Below the pieces are notes generated by a model. That model saw only the letters and a program-made list of their open reading frames with translations, searched no databases and was not told the origin of the DNA. Positions 1 through 26,400 of a stretch of 64,000 nucleotides of DNA are shown in pieces. Origin of the DNA: Paragorgia papillata (taxonomy: Eukaryota > Cnidaria > Anthozoa > Scleralcyonacea > Coralliidae). Where the stretch lies: positions 577,501 to 641,500 of the forward strand of contig JAWNZC010000117.1 of the NCBI GenBank assembly GCA_035771165.1, read 5' to 3'. A program made the position numbers and the translations under genes. Numbering within the stretch: position 1 is the first letter of the stretch; each line of letters starts with the position of its first letter.

Positions 1-158
1 GACCTTGTGAGAACTAATCACGTGGTCTACTGATATCTAATGATGATCTACTGAGGCTTAGCCCTTAGGTGGTTGACCTTGTGAGAACTTGATCTACCGA
101 GGCTGCCCAGGTAGTTGACCTTGTGAGAACTAGGCACATTCTTTAATCTACTGAGACT

Positions 159-410
159 TACAGTACCACTCAGAAATAACCTAACAGTGCGGTTGAGGTT
201 GAGGTTAAGTTAAACAATGATAGAAATGGTAATAAACTTTAGTAAAGCACAATAAAATTATCTAGTAATACAGAAAACAGTCCATATTTTGATTCATAGT
301 GATATAGAGACAGTTTAACTAACACTGAACAGAGTTATATTACGATAAAGCTGAGGTTAAACCTAGGTTTGACCTCGGTTTTTGTTAGGTTATTTCTGAG
401 CGGTACTGTA
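159..410. mobile_element. Inverted-repeat element (MITE-like) with TA-flanked 28-bp ends
   Basis: The left end TACAGTACCACTCAGAAATA and the right end, read in reverse complement, TACAGTACCGCTCAGAAATA match over about 28 bp with one mismatch. The interior is AT-rich and non-coding. The element splits a copy of the surrounding minisatellite, so it inserted after the array formed. Confidence 0.75.
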
Positions 411-520
411 GGTGGTTGACCGTGTGAGAACTAGGCACATTCTTTAATCTACTGAGACTTAGGTGGTTGACCTTGTGAGAACTAGTTACATGCTCTAACT
501 ATTGATCTACTTAGGCTAAA

Positions 521-734
521 GCCCTAATCAAACGAGAACGCAAGTCATCGCAAGTTGGCAGTTACAAATTTCTGTGGCGGTCGTTCGAACACCCAAATTA
601 ACAAAATAAAGGTTTCATGAGTGTTTTAAACAAGTTTTAACTTTGTCACGGTACATAATATTTTTGGGAAATTATTCAGAGGGGCTGGCTGAGATAGCGT
701 GACTGCCAACTTGTGATGACTTTTAGATTAAGGC
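521..734. mobile_element. MITE family with GCCCTAATCAAACGAGAACG end, damaged right end
   Basis: This is the same element as the one at 33466-33688, including the internal stretch GTGGCGGTCGTTCGAACAC. The left terminal repeat is intact. The right one has lost the segment GCGTTCTCGTTTG that the other copy keeps, so this copy is decayed. Confidence 0.75.
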
Positions 735-1383
735 TTTAGATGGTTAACCTTGTGAGAACTAGTCACATGCATACTCTAATTATTGATCTAACGAATCACT
801 ATGAAAATCCACTGTCGTACGTGTTACAGTTTTTTTTACACTTCTCTCTCCCTTTCCAATTGTTTTCTAGATAATAAAGGTTTTTCAACAGGACCGCCAT
901 CTTCGATGCCCCACGTAAGTGCGAAGGAAAAGCGCGGGAAAAACAGTTTTAACGTGGCTTCGCATGCCGTTTTCATATCGTATATTTCTGTTCAGAACAG
1001 TCTTAATGGTCGTTTCTATCTGGAAAGTATACTTTCTCAGATCGACCTAAATCTTGTTAGCTAACTTTTATGATCACCAAAACAGGCAAAACATGATCAT
1101 TTTAAGGGTTTAGGTTGGGACGAGATTGTTAATATGTCGAAAAAAGCTGATAAAAACAAATTTTGTCGCGTGTACGCAGCTTTTTATGCCAGCCTGGGTA
1201 GGCGAGCCAGACCGGTCAATCATGTTTACATGGGGAAAATCAGCCTGGGTAACCGAAATCTCGGTCTCACAAAGCGAGATCTTGGCTAGGCGGGCTGGCT
1301 CGGCTCTCCGATTATAAACACAAGATGGAAATTAACAAGAAATAACAGCATAAGCACGATCTCGTATATATATATAAATAACC

Positions 1384-1551
1384 ATCGAAATATAGTAACT
1401 TAGGTTGGATATACTGCCGAAACAGAGAACGTAGGAATCTAACGTTTCGAGCGAAGGCCTTTCTCTGACGAAGGGCCTTCGCTCGAAACGTTAGATTCCT
1501 ACGTTCTCTGTTTCGGCAGTATATATCTGACCTAAGTTACTATATTTCGAT
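1384..1551. repeat. Near-perfect hairpin, arms about 76 nt
   Basis: 1384-1459 and 1474-1551 are reverse complements with only a few differences, around a loop of about 14 nt. The arms contain GCCGAAACAGAGAACGTAGG and its complement. If transcribed within the kinase pre-mRNA it would form a long double-stranded RNA stem. Confidence 0.85.
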
Positions 1552-1903
1552 TGTTGTTTCTACACTGCCTACGCAGCACGCTACTTTTATATAAATAACC
1601 TATACTTATCTCCAGTTTCTTTCTGTCGAAATCGTTCGCCTGATGAGCTTCTCAGCTTATCATCGTTACAGATCATCGTAGCAAAATATTGGGAAGGCTG
1701 CCAATACAGAAAATTCTTGCTATAAACTCAGTGGACTAATTCTGTTTAAAAAAAACAAACTTGAAGACTCGATATTTGTTTCGCTTAATTTTGAGTAGTC
1801 AACTTGGCAAATGCAATTTCAAATTGTCAGTACGTAGCTGGAAGGGTTTCCTTTCAGTTATCCGTTTGCCCCATGTTTTAATACTGTGAGCAAAACTCAA
1901 ATA

Positions 1904-2693
1904 AGATATTACTAATAATATGGATTCTATGTAACGTGAATAGTTGAATACCAAAATATTTTTTAATTTCAACTTGTATTTAGTATCATATTGAAGTTTT
2001 ATTTCTAAAATGGTAATGAGGATGACGTCAATGTAGGCATTTCCTTTTTCTTCCTTTTCGTGTAATGAACCACTTAAAGATTTGAGTGAAAAAGTTGATA
2101 GAATATACTATTCAGGTATGCCAGTAACATGTGAATTGGGTAATATTTCTCACCGCACCACGACATTTTATATGTAAATTATGCCTACAAGTCGTCATCT
2201 TCCTTACCATTTTGGAAATACAAACTTCAATATAAAGCCCCGCACATGCAGACGACCAAGTTTTCCTTGACAAGTTTTTCCTTGACAAGTTTTATTTGTT
2301 CGTGTGCACGACACAAATTGACAAGTTTTTCCTTGACAAGGAGTCTTGTTCAAAAGCTGGTCGTGCCAGCTTTTGAACAAGGAAATTTGTTCGTGTGTAT
2401 ATAGTCGTCAAAGAAAACTTGACAAGATCATCTCTTAAGCTTATTACGCGATCATTTAATACCGTCAAGGAAAACTTGTCCAACCGTACACACGAGCAAT
2501 TATAACTTGTCAAGGGAAATTGTTGAAAAAAAACGTGTTCATCGTACACACGAGCAAGGAAAGCTACCAAGGAACTTGTCAAGAAAAACTTGGTCGTCTG
2601 TGCGGGGCTTAACAACAAATGAAAGTTGAAATCACAAATAATATTTTGGCATTCAACTATTCACATTACATATAATCCATACCAGTAATATCT
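1904..2693. mobile_element. Foldback element with long terminal repeats, carrying a nested element
   Basis: The left end AGATATTACT plus about 50 nt reappears inverted at 2640-2693. A second copy of the family lies at 32445-33407. The present copy is interrupted by another element at 2235-2610. Its right end abuts the polypyrimidine tract of the first visible kinase exon at 2726. Confidence 0.75.
2235..2610. mobile_element. Nested MITE with AAGCCCCGCAC ends and repeated CTTGACAAG motifs
   Basis: The ends AAGCCCCGCACATGCAGACG and its inverted counterpart at 2590-2610 bound a sequence rich in TTGTCAAGGAAAA and its complement. The sibling outer element near 33300 reads TATAACAACAAATG without interruption. 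That gives the empty site and shows this is an insertion. Confidence 0.8.
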
Positions 2694-2725
2694 GGCTTTG
2701 TTTCTCTTTGCTTTGTCCTTCGCAG

Positions 2726-17417
<14,692 letters not shown>

Positions 17418-17636
17418 TCAGATTCTACTCCCCGCTGGATGGGATCACCCTTAACCATGCATGCAGCTTTTCCTAGCCGTTGTATCTCGTGGAACAGAAA
17501 ACCGTCAGGAATGCTGTCAAGAATGATAAGTCAGTATGCCAAATAGATGCACTGTCGCAAAGTCGACGTTAAAGTTCCACTTCACGTAGTAGTTTCTACT
17601 GTAATATAATTCAAATCGAGCGTATGCAGACATGTA

Positions 17637-17727
17637 GACCTGAAGTACGTATAGTTTCAGGCCTCTACGCGGTCTGATCAGTTCAAAAGACCGCGTAGGA
17701 GACTGAAACTAATACGTACTTCAGGCC
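17637..17727. repeat. Hairpin, TGAAGTACGTATAGTTTCAG arms
   Basis: The arms of about 38 nt pair around GATCAGTTCAA. A diverged relative with GTATAGTTCCAGTCTCCTAC lies at about 18505-18612. Both sit 3' of the kinase gene. Confidence 0.75.
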
Positions 17728-17811
17728 AGTGAGCTCTATATTATAACTGAAGTAACATCTGCTGGTTATCGATTGGTTGCGATTTGATGACGGGTAACAC
17801 CCACTGATCTC

Positions 17812-17817
17812 AATAAA
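17812..17817 (+). terminator. Candidate poly(A) signal of the kinase gene
   Basis: AATAAA about 395 nt after the stop codon, the first canonical hexamer I noticed. No transcript evidence. Confidence 0.35.
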
Positions 17818-18968
17818 ATTGGATGGGGTATGAGGCCGGATTTAGCGTGCCAGTTGTATGATGACGTGACCACTACCCAAGATGGCTGCCACTAAAGTTC
17901 ATAAGCTTTCGTAGATTGAAAACAGACAAAAAGAATTATTTTAAGAAAATTTAAAGCTGTATTTAAAATGTAAGGTTGTATTTGTTTCTATTACTGAACT
18001 GTAAAACATTTAAATTTCGTTGTTTTTCTTCAGTGCCGACAACGAAAAAACTTCACGATAATATAAACTGAAAAACAGACTATAAAATCTACGAAGAATT
18101 CAATTCCAAGTCTTAAATTGTACTTTTATAGTAATCTTAATGCCTTAACAATATCTCGTGTTGTGTACTTGCCATCTTTTGACTGTATTTGTTGTTAAAC
18201 AGTGAAAACTAAACGAACCGGCATCTGTTGTTTGCTTTACGGCTTTTCCGACTCCCCCCGGCAGAGTACTTAATATTCCTCCCCCCCTGATAATCTGACC
18301 GTGCTGACGTCAAGATTGTTTATGGCCGTCAACTTTGGGATTGGGAACAAGTTCTAAGGCCGCAATGCGTCATATGTTCCACTACGTAAGATGGCGGCCA
18401 CTGTCACGAAATGTTTGACTGCTGGCCATAGGGAATGGCCTATCCAGTTATAGAGATCAGTGGTAACACCCAAAGATCACTGGCGGATCAAACATGGCGG
18501 ACATGTATGCCTGAAATACGTATAGTTCCAGTCTCCTACGCGGTCTTTTGACCAAATCAGACTTGACCAGTACGCGTAGAAGACTGGAACTATGCGTACA
18601 TGCCTGGCACGTTGTCCGACACAAATATGTCACTCCAGTTATATATAGGCTACATGTCCGCCATGTTTGGCTTCAATCTTGACTCGGTCGGTGACTAGCG
18701 GATATCACTTATATACATCCAGCTTTCAACTCGTTTTGTCAACAGCGAAGCTACGAAGCCGAGTTTTTTAACTAACTTTGAGTTGAAACTGTTTTGAAGT
18801 CGAAGGAAAAACTCTTTACGAGTGTTTGAACTTGAGAAAGCTATTTGCTTGTTTTGCACGGGTAGTTCTCGTTGAGTAAAAGATCATGAAAGTTTGAGTG
18901 AACTCGAAATGGCTGTGGAAAGCCAGTATCGAAGCTACTTAATTAATGACAGGTTCTAAAATACTTAA

Positions 18969-19123
18969 TTAAGCCGGTTTTCCACTAGGCGACTTTCTTC
19001 GCGCGAAGCGACTTTTTCTTTTGTCTCACGAGCTCTGAGCTGGAACTAATCAGAAATCTATTGAATTCGAACAAAAGAAAGTCGCTTCGCGCGAAAAAAA
19101 TCGCCTAGTGGAAAACCGGCTTA
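18969..19123. mobile_element. MITE with TTAAGCCGGTTTTCCACTAG end
   Basis: The ends are inverted and flanked by TTAA. The inner arms GCGCGAAGCGACTTT and AAAGTCGCTTCGCGC are complementary. Confidence 0.85.
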
Positions 19124-20339
19124 AATTAAATGTATGCGTGCTTGGAGTTTCAAGAATGATTCGTTTGTTTGTTCGGAATTTCTGCCAATATGAACATGGA
19201 GAGTAGTTAAGAGAGTTTGTCCAAGACATAGAAGACCTCTCCATATAAATGTTAAAAGTAAATACTATAAAATATTAGATTATACATAATAATGTAGCTG
19301 TTGTACGTAGTACTCGTTCTGTAGAAACCTACGAAAGTAGTTGAAATAAACTGATTTGGCTATAAGCCTGTTTGAAATTTTGGCCATTATTTTGTTCGCT
19401 TTCCAGCATTAGATTTTGTGTATTGTCGCCCTCCCAACCTAAGGCCTTGTCCACACGTATCTTTTTTTATCCGTTTTTTAAAAAATCCGCGCCCACACCT
19501 GAACAGGGAAACGTCTTTGAATAGTTCCGTTTTTGATAATCGTTTACGTGTGGACGGAAGGCCAATCCATAACAAAGTTGTGTTTTCAAAAAAATCCGGA
19601 TACCGATAAAGATGGCGGCGGTAAATTTAACCACAATGCTTTGCGACCTCGCATCAGCTCAAATAACATGGAACTAAACATTGTTTATCATGCTAAGATG
19701 GATTACGTAAGCGAGAACTTCATTCCTACCAAAGTTGATCGTTATAAAACCATATCTTCCAATAATTCTGCAAGAAAGTATATTTACTGCAAGCAAAGGA
19801 TTGTGGTTAAATGTACAAGTCGCCATCGCCTTTGTTTCTGGTAAGGCAAGAGATAGTTGGTGTAATAAGCGGACAGCATGTCTTATGGTCTGGAAACTCG
19901 GCAAACTTCAAAGCGCCTATAATGAGCTGGGATTTTATGTTGAACCGTACCTTACACCGTGCACATCCTTTGTTTTAGGTTTATTAATATTTAAATAGCA
20001 CGGTTGAGTGATTGAACTGAAACGTTGCTATTGGACAATTCGTTCATTATACTAAAATACAATGTGTTCAGTGACCGTGCACAAAAATGTATAAAGGCGA
20101 ACAAAAAGATAGACCAAAGACTTTAGCTGAGTTTCCAGACCATATCTCGATTGACTATGCTGAAGACAGTCGTTAAACATAAATCTCTTTGGGATTTTCC
20201 TTCTTGAGGTTTAGCAGAATTAGGAATACTTTGAGGCTCAAATTTCAAGAATTCTAAGAAATTCCTCGAAAAACGGCTTGACAAGTAGCTTTACTTGCTC
20301 TTGGTGTTTTTGTGAACGCGGTGTGAGATGTAATAGTTA

Positions 20340-20435
20340 AAATATTCGCGACCGATCTTTATGGGCATTTACTGTATAAAGGCGAGCCATTGTAGATGCC
20401 CATAAAGATCGGCCGCTCATATTTTAACTTATCAA
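20340..20435. repeat. Foldback with CCGATCTTTATGGGCATT arms
   Basis: CGACCGATCTTTATGGGCAT pairs with ATGCCCATAAAGATCGGCCG. A related but different hairpin (GGCCGATCTGTATTGGGATT) is at 57025-57092. Confidence 0.7.
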
Positions 20436-20474
20436 ATTGTAAGTGTAAATGATGAACATTTTGTTTAAGAGTCG

Positions 20475-20772
20475 TAGAAAAGGTTAAATAAGATCATTTT
20501 AACTCAGAAAAAGCTGAATTTGAGCCACTAGTGCCTATTAACTTTGATAAAACATTGATGTTTTATTAATCAATGTTTTATCCGTATTTATCAAATTAAT
20601 TAATAATTCATGAAAAAAATTCAAAAGAAATGAATGTTTAATCAGCATCTTTAACTACGGATAAAACATTGATTAATAAAACATCAATGTTTTATCAAAG
20701 TTAATAGGCACTAGTGCCTCAAATTGAGCTTTTTCTGACTGTAAATGATCTTATCTCACCTTTCCTACTTAA
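20475..20772. mobile_element. Foldback element with CTAGTGCCTATTAACTTTGA arms
   Basis: The arms at 20528-20600 and 20650-20717 are near-perfect inverted copies containing AAAACATTGATGTTTTATTA. A weaker outer pair (AGATCATTTTAACTCAGAAA against TTTCTGACTGTAAATGATCT) extends the element. Confidence 0.75.
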
Positions 20773-21095
20773 AGATGCTGATTAAACATTCATTTCTTTT
20801 GAAGTTTCGTCATGAATTATTAATGAATTTGATAAGATATTATTAAAAGCACAGAACGCGAATCAATTGAATAATTAATTAGAATAAGATTCAGACTAAA
20901 AGAAATACAACTTCAATACAAATTTAACAAACACATTGGAAACTTGGGTTGTACACTTTTTTTAAAACTAGAAAATATGCTGCCTGACTGAGAACTGAGA
21001 AGAATAGATGAAACTTGAGCTAAAAAGACTAATTTAGTTTGTTTCTATAAGTAAGTTGACAATTTGTGCTAGTTTTCTCAATCAGGCAATTTTCG

Positions 21096-21220
21096 CTATA
21101 AATCTTCTTCAAGAGAAGTGCCATGAATTACTAGTCCATCATCGTCACCATGAGGCCCCTCCATAGCTTCGCAACTTGAATCACTCCCTTCGGAACAGGA
21201 TGCACTGCACTCTTCAGATG
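21096..21220 (-). CDS. Last exon of an unrecognised minus-strand gene
   Basis: After the acceptor TTGCATTTCAG the exon reads SEECSASCSEGSDSSCEAME, then GPHGDDDGLVIHGTSLEEDL and a TAG stop at 21098-21096. It is acidic and serine-rich, as many nuclear-protein C-termini are. Its entry phase matches the exit phase of the 22371-22178 exon (G plus CA makes an Ala codon). No family is recognised. Confidence 0.5.
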
Positions 21221-21407
21221 CTGAAATGCAATGAATTGAAAAAACAGAAAATTCAAAATAAATTAAAGTTTAATCAGTGTCTTTATATGTGATAAAGATA
21301 CCTCCTGATTTACATAAACTTTAGCTTTGATTTTCTCGGCTTAGACAAGGTTATTCTTCAAACTTACTACGCCAATGAACTTTAAACCAAGTGGTTCGTT
21401 TTTGAAG

Positions 21408-21520
21408 TCGTTCAATAAACTCGCAGTTCGTGTTTTATCAGATATAAAAACACTCGGCTTCGCCTCGTGTCCAAGTGTCTTTATATCTGATAAAACACTC
21501 CGGCTCGTTTATTAAACAGT
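21408..21520. repeat. Foldback with ATCAGATATAAAAACACTCG arms
   Basis: TGTTTTATCAGATATAAAAA pairs with TTTATATCTGATAAAACA around a loop ACTCGGCTTCGCCTCGTGT. Fragments of the same unit (TTTATATCTGATAAAG) occur at 4387. Confidence 0.75.
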
Positions 21521-21926
21521 ACATCAAGCTCAAATCAATATATAGATGCATGAATATATAAAGCTGTACACACCAATTACTTCAAATACTCATTTTTTAA
21601 TAGATATATTAATCAGTCTTTACCTAATGAGGTTATAACATCACCTAGTTTGGATTCTTTCAAAATATCTCTTTGGAACTATTTAACTCAGAATACACTG
21701 AATTAGCTTGCTTTCTTCTTTTTACACTAACATGCTTTTGTCAATATCTCTTTAATTTCTATTTGATTGTATTTTGTTCTTTTGTTTTTCTGTAAGGAGA
21801 GTGGCTCAAAAATGGGAATTTAGTTTTCCCCCTGCCACTATCCAGCCAGCCATTTTTCTCTTTGTAATATTCTGTAATTGTATTTTATGCTGCATATATC
21901 GGTTGGCAAATATTTTATTAAACTAT

Positions 21927-22147
21927 TATAGTCAGTTCCAGCTTGCTTTTGAAATTCGTTTGGTTGGAAGGTTGGGAACTTGGTACGGAAGTTCGTTGTG
22001 AAGTTAAAATTTAATAAGCTTTGAATTGAATTCCTTGCCGACTTAAATTTGTATCTACCTCGCAACGTAGTTCGGAACATTGAAACGTAAGTTCGGAATG
22101 TTCATTTCAATTATACGTATTTCAAAAGCAAAGCTGAAATGGACTAT
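21927..22147. mobile_element. MITE, second copy of the 14791 family
   Basis: The same ends (TATAGTCAGTTCCAGCTTGC and inverted GGACTATA) and the same interior as 14791-15114, with an internal deletion of about 100 bp. Confidence 0.8.
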
Positions 22148-22177
22148 AAGTAAATAAGATTAGGAGTTCATTATCAC

Positions 22178-22371
22178 CTTGGGCTGCTGGTGATAGAAAT
22201 CCTGCACTTCTCGTTAGCATGCTACAATTGTCTTGTTGAGGAGCAAATCTATAATACATATCAAACAACATACTGAGTGGTACCATGGTTGTCGTACTTT
22301 CCATTGTTTCCACAATAACATACTGATACAACCAGTACGAAGCTGTCATGTATTTTATCAAATGTAAAATT
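22178..22371 (-). CDS. Internal exon of an unrecognised minus-strand gene
   Basis: The acceptor is TTCCATCAG and the donor CAAG|GTGATA. It is open for 64 codons and contains ASYWLYQYVIVETMESTTTM and LFDMYYRFAPQQDNCSML. The GTGATA donor is weak, but the phase matches the terminal exon at 21220. Function unknown. Confidence 0.45.
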
Positions 22372-22534
22372 CTGATGGAAAAAAAAATATGAAACAACAA
22401 ATTTGATTTTGTTTAGAAAACTTTTCCAGGTGATTTTTCCCAGTAGTGCTGGGCAGGTGTGGTGATGAGTGGTCACTACTCCTCCTCCTCCTCTACAGTG
22501 TGAAGTCTTCTTTTCCCCAGTTCTGGGGGTTGGA

Positions 22535-22996
22535 CTTAGACCCCATTTACACTAGAGCAAAAGTTTTCGGATTTGTGACGAATCCGGAACGTTTTAGTAC
22601 CGGAATCGTTTTGCTGTTTACACACAAAATCAATCCAGAATAAAAACTTTTTGGTTTGATCACGTATCCGGAGATTTCGAATCTGGAAAAAAATGTAGAA
22701 ACTTTGTATCCGAATACTTTTGAATCTGAGACAATACGTAGTGTGAATGGTTATTCCGATGAATTTGGATGCTCTTCCACTCGTAGTCATGTGAGGTTGC
22801 GGTGGAACCAACATGGTCAACATATTACATATTACATGTAACTGAATTAAAGGAATTCCGAGTTTAGTGTGAAGGGCCGAATCTGCGAATACTGTTGTAG
22901 TGTAAACACCTAACGGATCTGAATACTCGGTACGAAGTGAATCTGGAAACATTTACGAATCCAGAAACTTTTGCTCTAGTGTAAACGTAGTCTAAA
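22535..22996. mobile_element. MITE with CATTTACACTAGAGCAAAAG end
   Basis: The left end TTAGACCCCATTTACACTAG pairs with CTAGTGTAAACGTAGTCTAA at the right. Internal repeats of ATCCGGA/GGATTCG are present. It resembles the 16178 family in layout but not in sequence. Confidence 0.8.
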
Positions 22997-23029
22997 GCAG
23001 CTACCTGCTGGCTACAGCTGCTCTCACAC

Positions 23030-23160
23030 TACTGTGCCACTTGCACCTAGGCTCGCAGATCCTCCTTAATGGTATCTTGCCATGTCTTCTTTGGGCACCC
23101 TCTGCCGATTCTACCATCCACCTTCAGAACCACTTTTTGATTGTTTGGGATTGAAGACAA
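23030..23160 (-). mobile_element. LINE remnant, reverse-transcriptase C-terminal piece
   Basis: The reverse strand reads KVDGRIGRGCPKKTWQDTIK, then EDLRA and a stop, the GR..KKTW...I.EDL signature found near the end of many non-LTR ORF2 proteins. It is a short relic without flanking RT motifs. Confidence 0.6.
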
Positions 23161-23271
23161 ACTATTTTTGAGGGGTGTGTAAATTACATAACACACTTTT
23201 GTAACTACATCATTGGTGGCTAATCAGCGGCTAAACTATCTTCTAGACATATTTTACCACCCCCACCACAC

Positions 23272-23387
23272 CCTCTCAACAAAAAAGTGCCACTGATCTT
23301 TGATCACTTCTGCTTCTGTACACAACACATTAAATTCGTACTGTATCTTGGTCTTGAGACTTAATTTTGCTTGTCCATTCAACAACC
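23272..23387 (-). CDS. Possible exon of the minus-strand gene
   Basis: After the acceptor CAATTGTAG it reads LLNGQAKLSLKTKIQYEFNV, then LCTEAEVIKDQWHFFVER. The composition looks coding. The donor is uncertain: several GT dinucleotides sit in a G-rich run at 23256-23271, and only one (ending at 23261) gives the phase needed by the 22371 exon. Confidence 0.35.
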
Positions 23388-23417
23388 CTACAATTGAACA
23401 CATGTATATGTTAGTGA

Positions 23418-23420
<3 letters not shown>

Positions 23421-23452
<32 letters not shown>
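23421..23452. repeat. (AT)n microsatellite
   Basis: A run of about 30 bp of alternating A and T; a smaller run is at 23516-23545. Confidence 0.9.
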
Positions 23453-23453
<1 letters not shown>

Positions 23454-26400
23454 TTGAAAATTATTTAACACATATACAGATTGTCATTACACAGTGTTTC
23501 ATGCTTGATGCAATATATATAGTTGGAAATATATATATATATATTTGTAGGTACCTATTAGCGATAATTCAACGCTCACTACTTCCCTTGTGGAAGTTTG
23601 AGCACTCTGGGCCCATGTGCACTTCACGCTATCTGAATGTACTTCACTGATGCTGTCCCACATGCGGTTATCACCGATGATCACATGTGTATAAGTAATT
23701 GATGAAATTCATTCAGATTGTTCCAAGCTACACTGATGAGCTGTTGTACAGTGAAACACCGTGTCTGTAGATTGAACTATATATATATATATACATATAC
23801 AAAGTCTTACAATGGCGTGACAGACTGACCAAAAACAGAAAAAATGTCTATTTTATTAGGTACACCACCTGTGCACCTACGATTTTTAGTTGTGCATCTA
23901 AAATTTATGTTGTGCCTTAAAAATTGAAAACCGGTGAAAAGTGAACTTTGATCAGTGAACTTTGATCCCTGTACCGAATGAATGATATTGTGAGACAAAT
24001 ATGAGTATATGACTGTTTTATAGTGAATTTGAATCATGCTTGCAGCACCAAGACACAGAACCAAAAATCAACAGTGAAGGATCATACCACACGTTGAAAC
24101 TAGAGGACGCGCGAGTTGTGACAGTTTCCTTGAGTTACTAGGCACGTGGAGGCAGCAGCTGGTAAGCTTCTGAACTTTGGAAGCACTGCTCTAAAGGGAA
24201 AAGAAGTTATAAAAGACAGTAAGTCGAATTATATAAGCATTGTATAACAAGCAATAAATCTGTGGGTACACCAATCATTGTTATTGATTTCTAGCTAAGC
24301 TGTGCGTCTGTTGACTCCAGTCTTCATCGAAGCAATATCCAATCATTCCGAAATGTGCAACACGCCTAAAGCTTGGCAAAATCATAATGAACATGTTATG
24401 TCCACAGTTTTGTCGCTTGTTATATATAATACAAATGTCTCTAGCAGATAAAGGACAGATCCATGTGCGATTTTTAAACTTACTTTCAAATTACGAGCAA
24501 AACGAAAGGTTTGACTAAAAGCACGAGCAGAAGAAGACGCCATCTTTAATCACTTTGGGGATAAGCGAGGACATTTGAGGAAATATGGGGCAGCTAATGA
24601 TCTCTATATGTAAACTTCCTTGAAATCCATATGTAGCCTAATACACCACATTCTTCCCCATTAAGTGCGAGTAGTACCCCCCCCCCCCCCAGGGCTTTTT
24701 TAGATAATTCAAAATTGAGTCTCCGACCCCTAGCCAACCTTATCAACATGTTTTGATATTTTTCATTACATCCATGCAACTAAACACACACACGAGATAA
24801 CAAATGCTGTACGTGGGCGGTCCATATATAACAATGCATATATACGTCATATATCAACGGCCAAACGTGCCAAGGTTAACTGCAGGTAGGCAACCCATAA
24901 TTTTGACCAGTATACCAAAATACTTTTAACCTAGCTACACATCAGAAAATAATGCAAGATATTTTACACCCAAATTTCTGGTATTTTGACTTTAAATTAC
25001 CGAATTCTGAAAGTAAAATGATCCTGATACAAAACGCCTTATCCGAAATAAAGAAAGTCTCTGCGAAGAAGAGTGCTCAAAACAACGCTGGCCGGTTGGG
25101 AAGCTACGTGCTGCTTGTCAGGGAATGTAGGGAATGCAGGGGGGAAAACGGGACATGTGCCCCCCCCCCCACTTTGTCATGAAGTGCCGTTTTTGCAACA
25201 GAAAAGTGCCCTTTTTATGATAAAACATGTGTTTCAACTTTCAAGTGTGCTTTTGAAGCCCTACCCCCTGAACAAAGTGCCCTTTTGAAGCTGTGCTCCT
25301 TCAAGATCAACATGCTTCCTACGGCACTGGTTTTCGCCATAAAATATTAAAATTGATGTGTGATGTATAACACATGATCACAATTTTGGACCCTGTCATT
25401 CTGTGTCAGCCAAATAACTGGCTTCATTTTTTCTAGTCAGGAACTTGTTATCATATTAACATAGTTTTGTCATTTTGCCTGAAAGGGTCACAAAAGGGTC
25501 ACATTATCAGACCAAAGTGAAATGACGGTAAACTCTCTGACGTCACGCTTTTAGCGAACGCATGGTATAAGTCTCACATCTTTTATATTTTGTCGATTTC
25601 AGCTCACTTTTCAAAGCGCGGTTCGGAATTAGTCCGTTGCCAAGTATCAAATTCAGAAGTTCATAATTGATGTTCGAATGTTCGATTCGAAGTTCACATT
25701 TACGGAAATTCTTCGGTCGACCAGACTTTCTTTTGATATGATTTCAGTTTCGGGAAATATGTTGTTGATCATTCTCTGCAATATCAAAATTACGTACCAA
25801 CTGCATAGCCAAAGAAAGGCGAAAAGCTGGACGTCAAATCGAACATTCGAACCGCAATCGATCTGGATCTGCTAAAACTGTAATTTGCAAAATAGATTAT
25901 TTTAAATTGTATATGACGGGCATTCAATTTTGCGGTTTCTGCCGTCATAAATAGCGTACCTTTTACGATAATTAAAAACCAACATATTTTTTTTGTGGCG
26001 AAAATTATTTTATCTACAGCGGAACTAATAATTGTTTGCAGACGTAATTGAGGTTTCCCGCCATTGAACATGATAAAGTTTTTTTATTCAATAGTCTCAA
26101 TAGAGTCGTCGAATGACGATGTAGTTGATTCTAATCGCTAATTTGATACAAAAACATCACTTTGAGGAAACCCAAGAAAATGAAATTATTATACTAGGGG
26201 AAAACTTTGCTCATTTGATGTATTTTAAATTTAGCCTATAGTGTAGCAAAAATATTGTGTTGACAAGCCTGTTTGAAATTCCAAGTATCTTTTAAGGTAA
26301 ACCAATCAGATTGAAGGGTTCATGATATGAATCAGCACGTTTTGATTAAAAACGAAGATAGGTGTTTCAGCGCTTGTCGTGTTGTTTCGGAAACAATTAA

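Larger units (their letters stand above)
1..790. repeat. Degenerate minisatellite with two inserted inverted-repeat elements
   Basis: The motif GTTGACCTTGTGAGAACTAG recurs near 1, 73, 111, 414, 465 and 745, usually followed by a variant of CTAATTATTGATCTAC. The array is interrupted by one foldback element at 159-410 and by a second at about 521-734. It lies upstream of, and presumably in an intron of, the large tyrosine-kinase gene. No coding signal was seen. Confidence 0.7.
17418..21095. other. Intergenic repeat-rich stretch
   Basis: I see no convincing exon. It holds the 17637 and 18505 hairpins, a MITE at 18969-19123, a possible element around 19440-19570, and inverted repeats at 20340-20435 and 20475-20772. 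Confidence 0.6.

Noticed and set aside
881..915. Tiny candidate exon between TTTTTCAACAG and CAC|GTAAGT
   Set aside because: About 23 nt, no kinase-like residues, and no phase evidence.
22178..22371. Similarity of the exon to the C-terminal region of RFX transcription factors (HLI...Y...VE)
   Set aside because: Only scattered residues match and there is no DNA-binding domain nearby; too weak to name.
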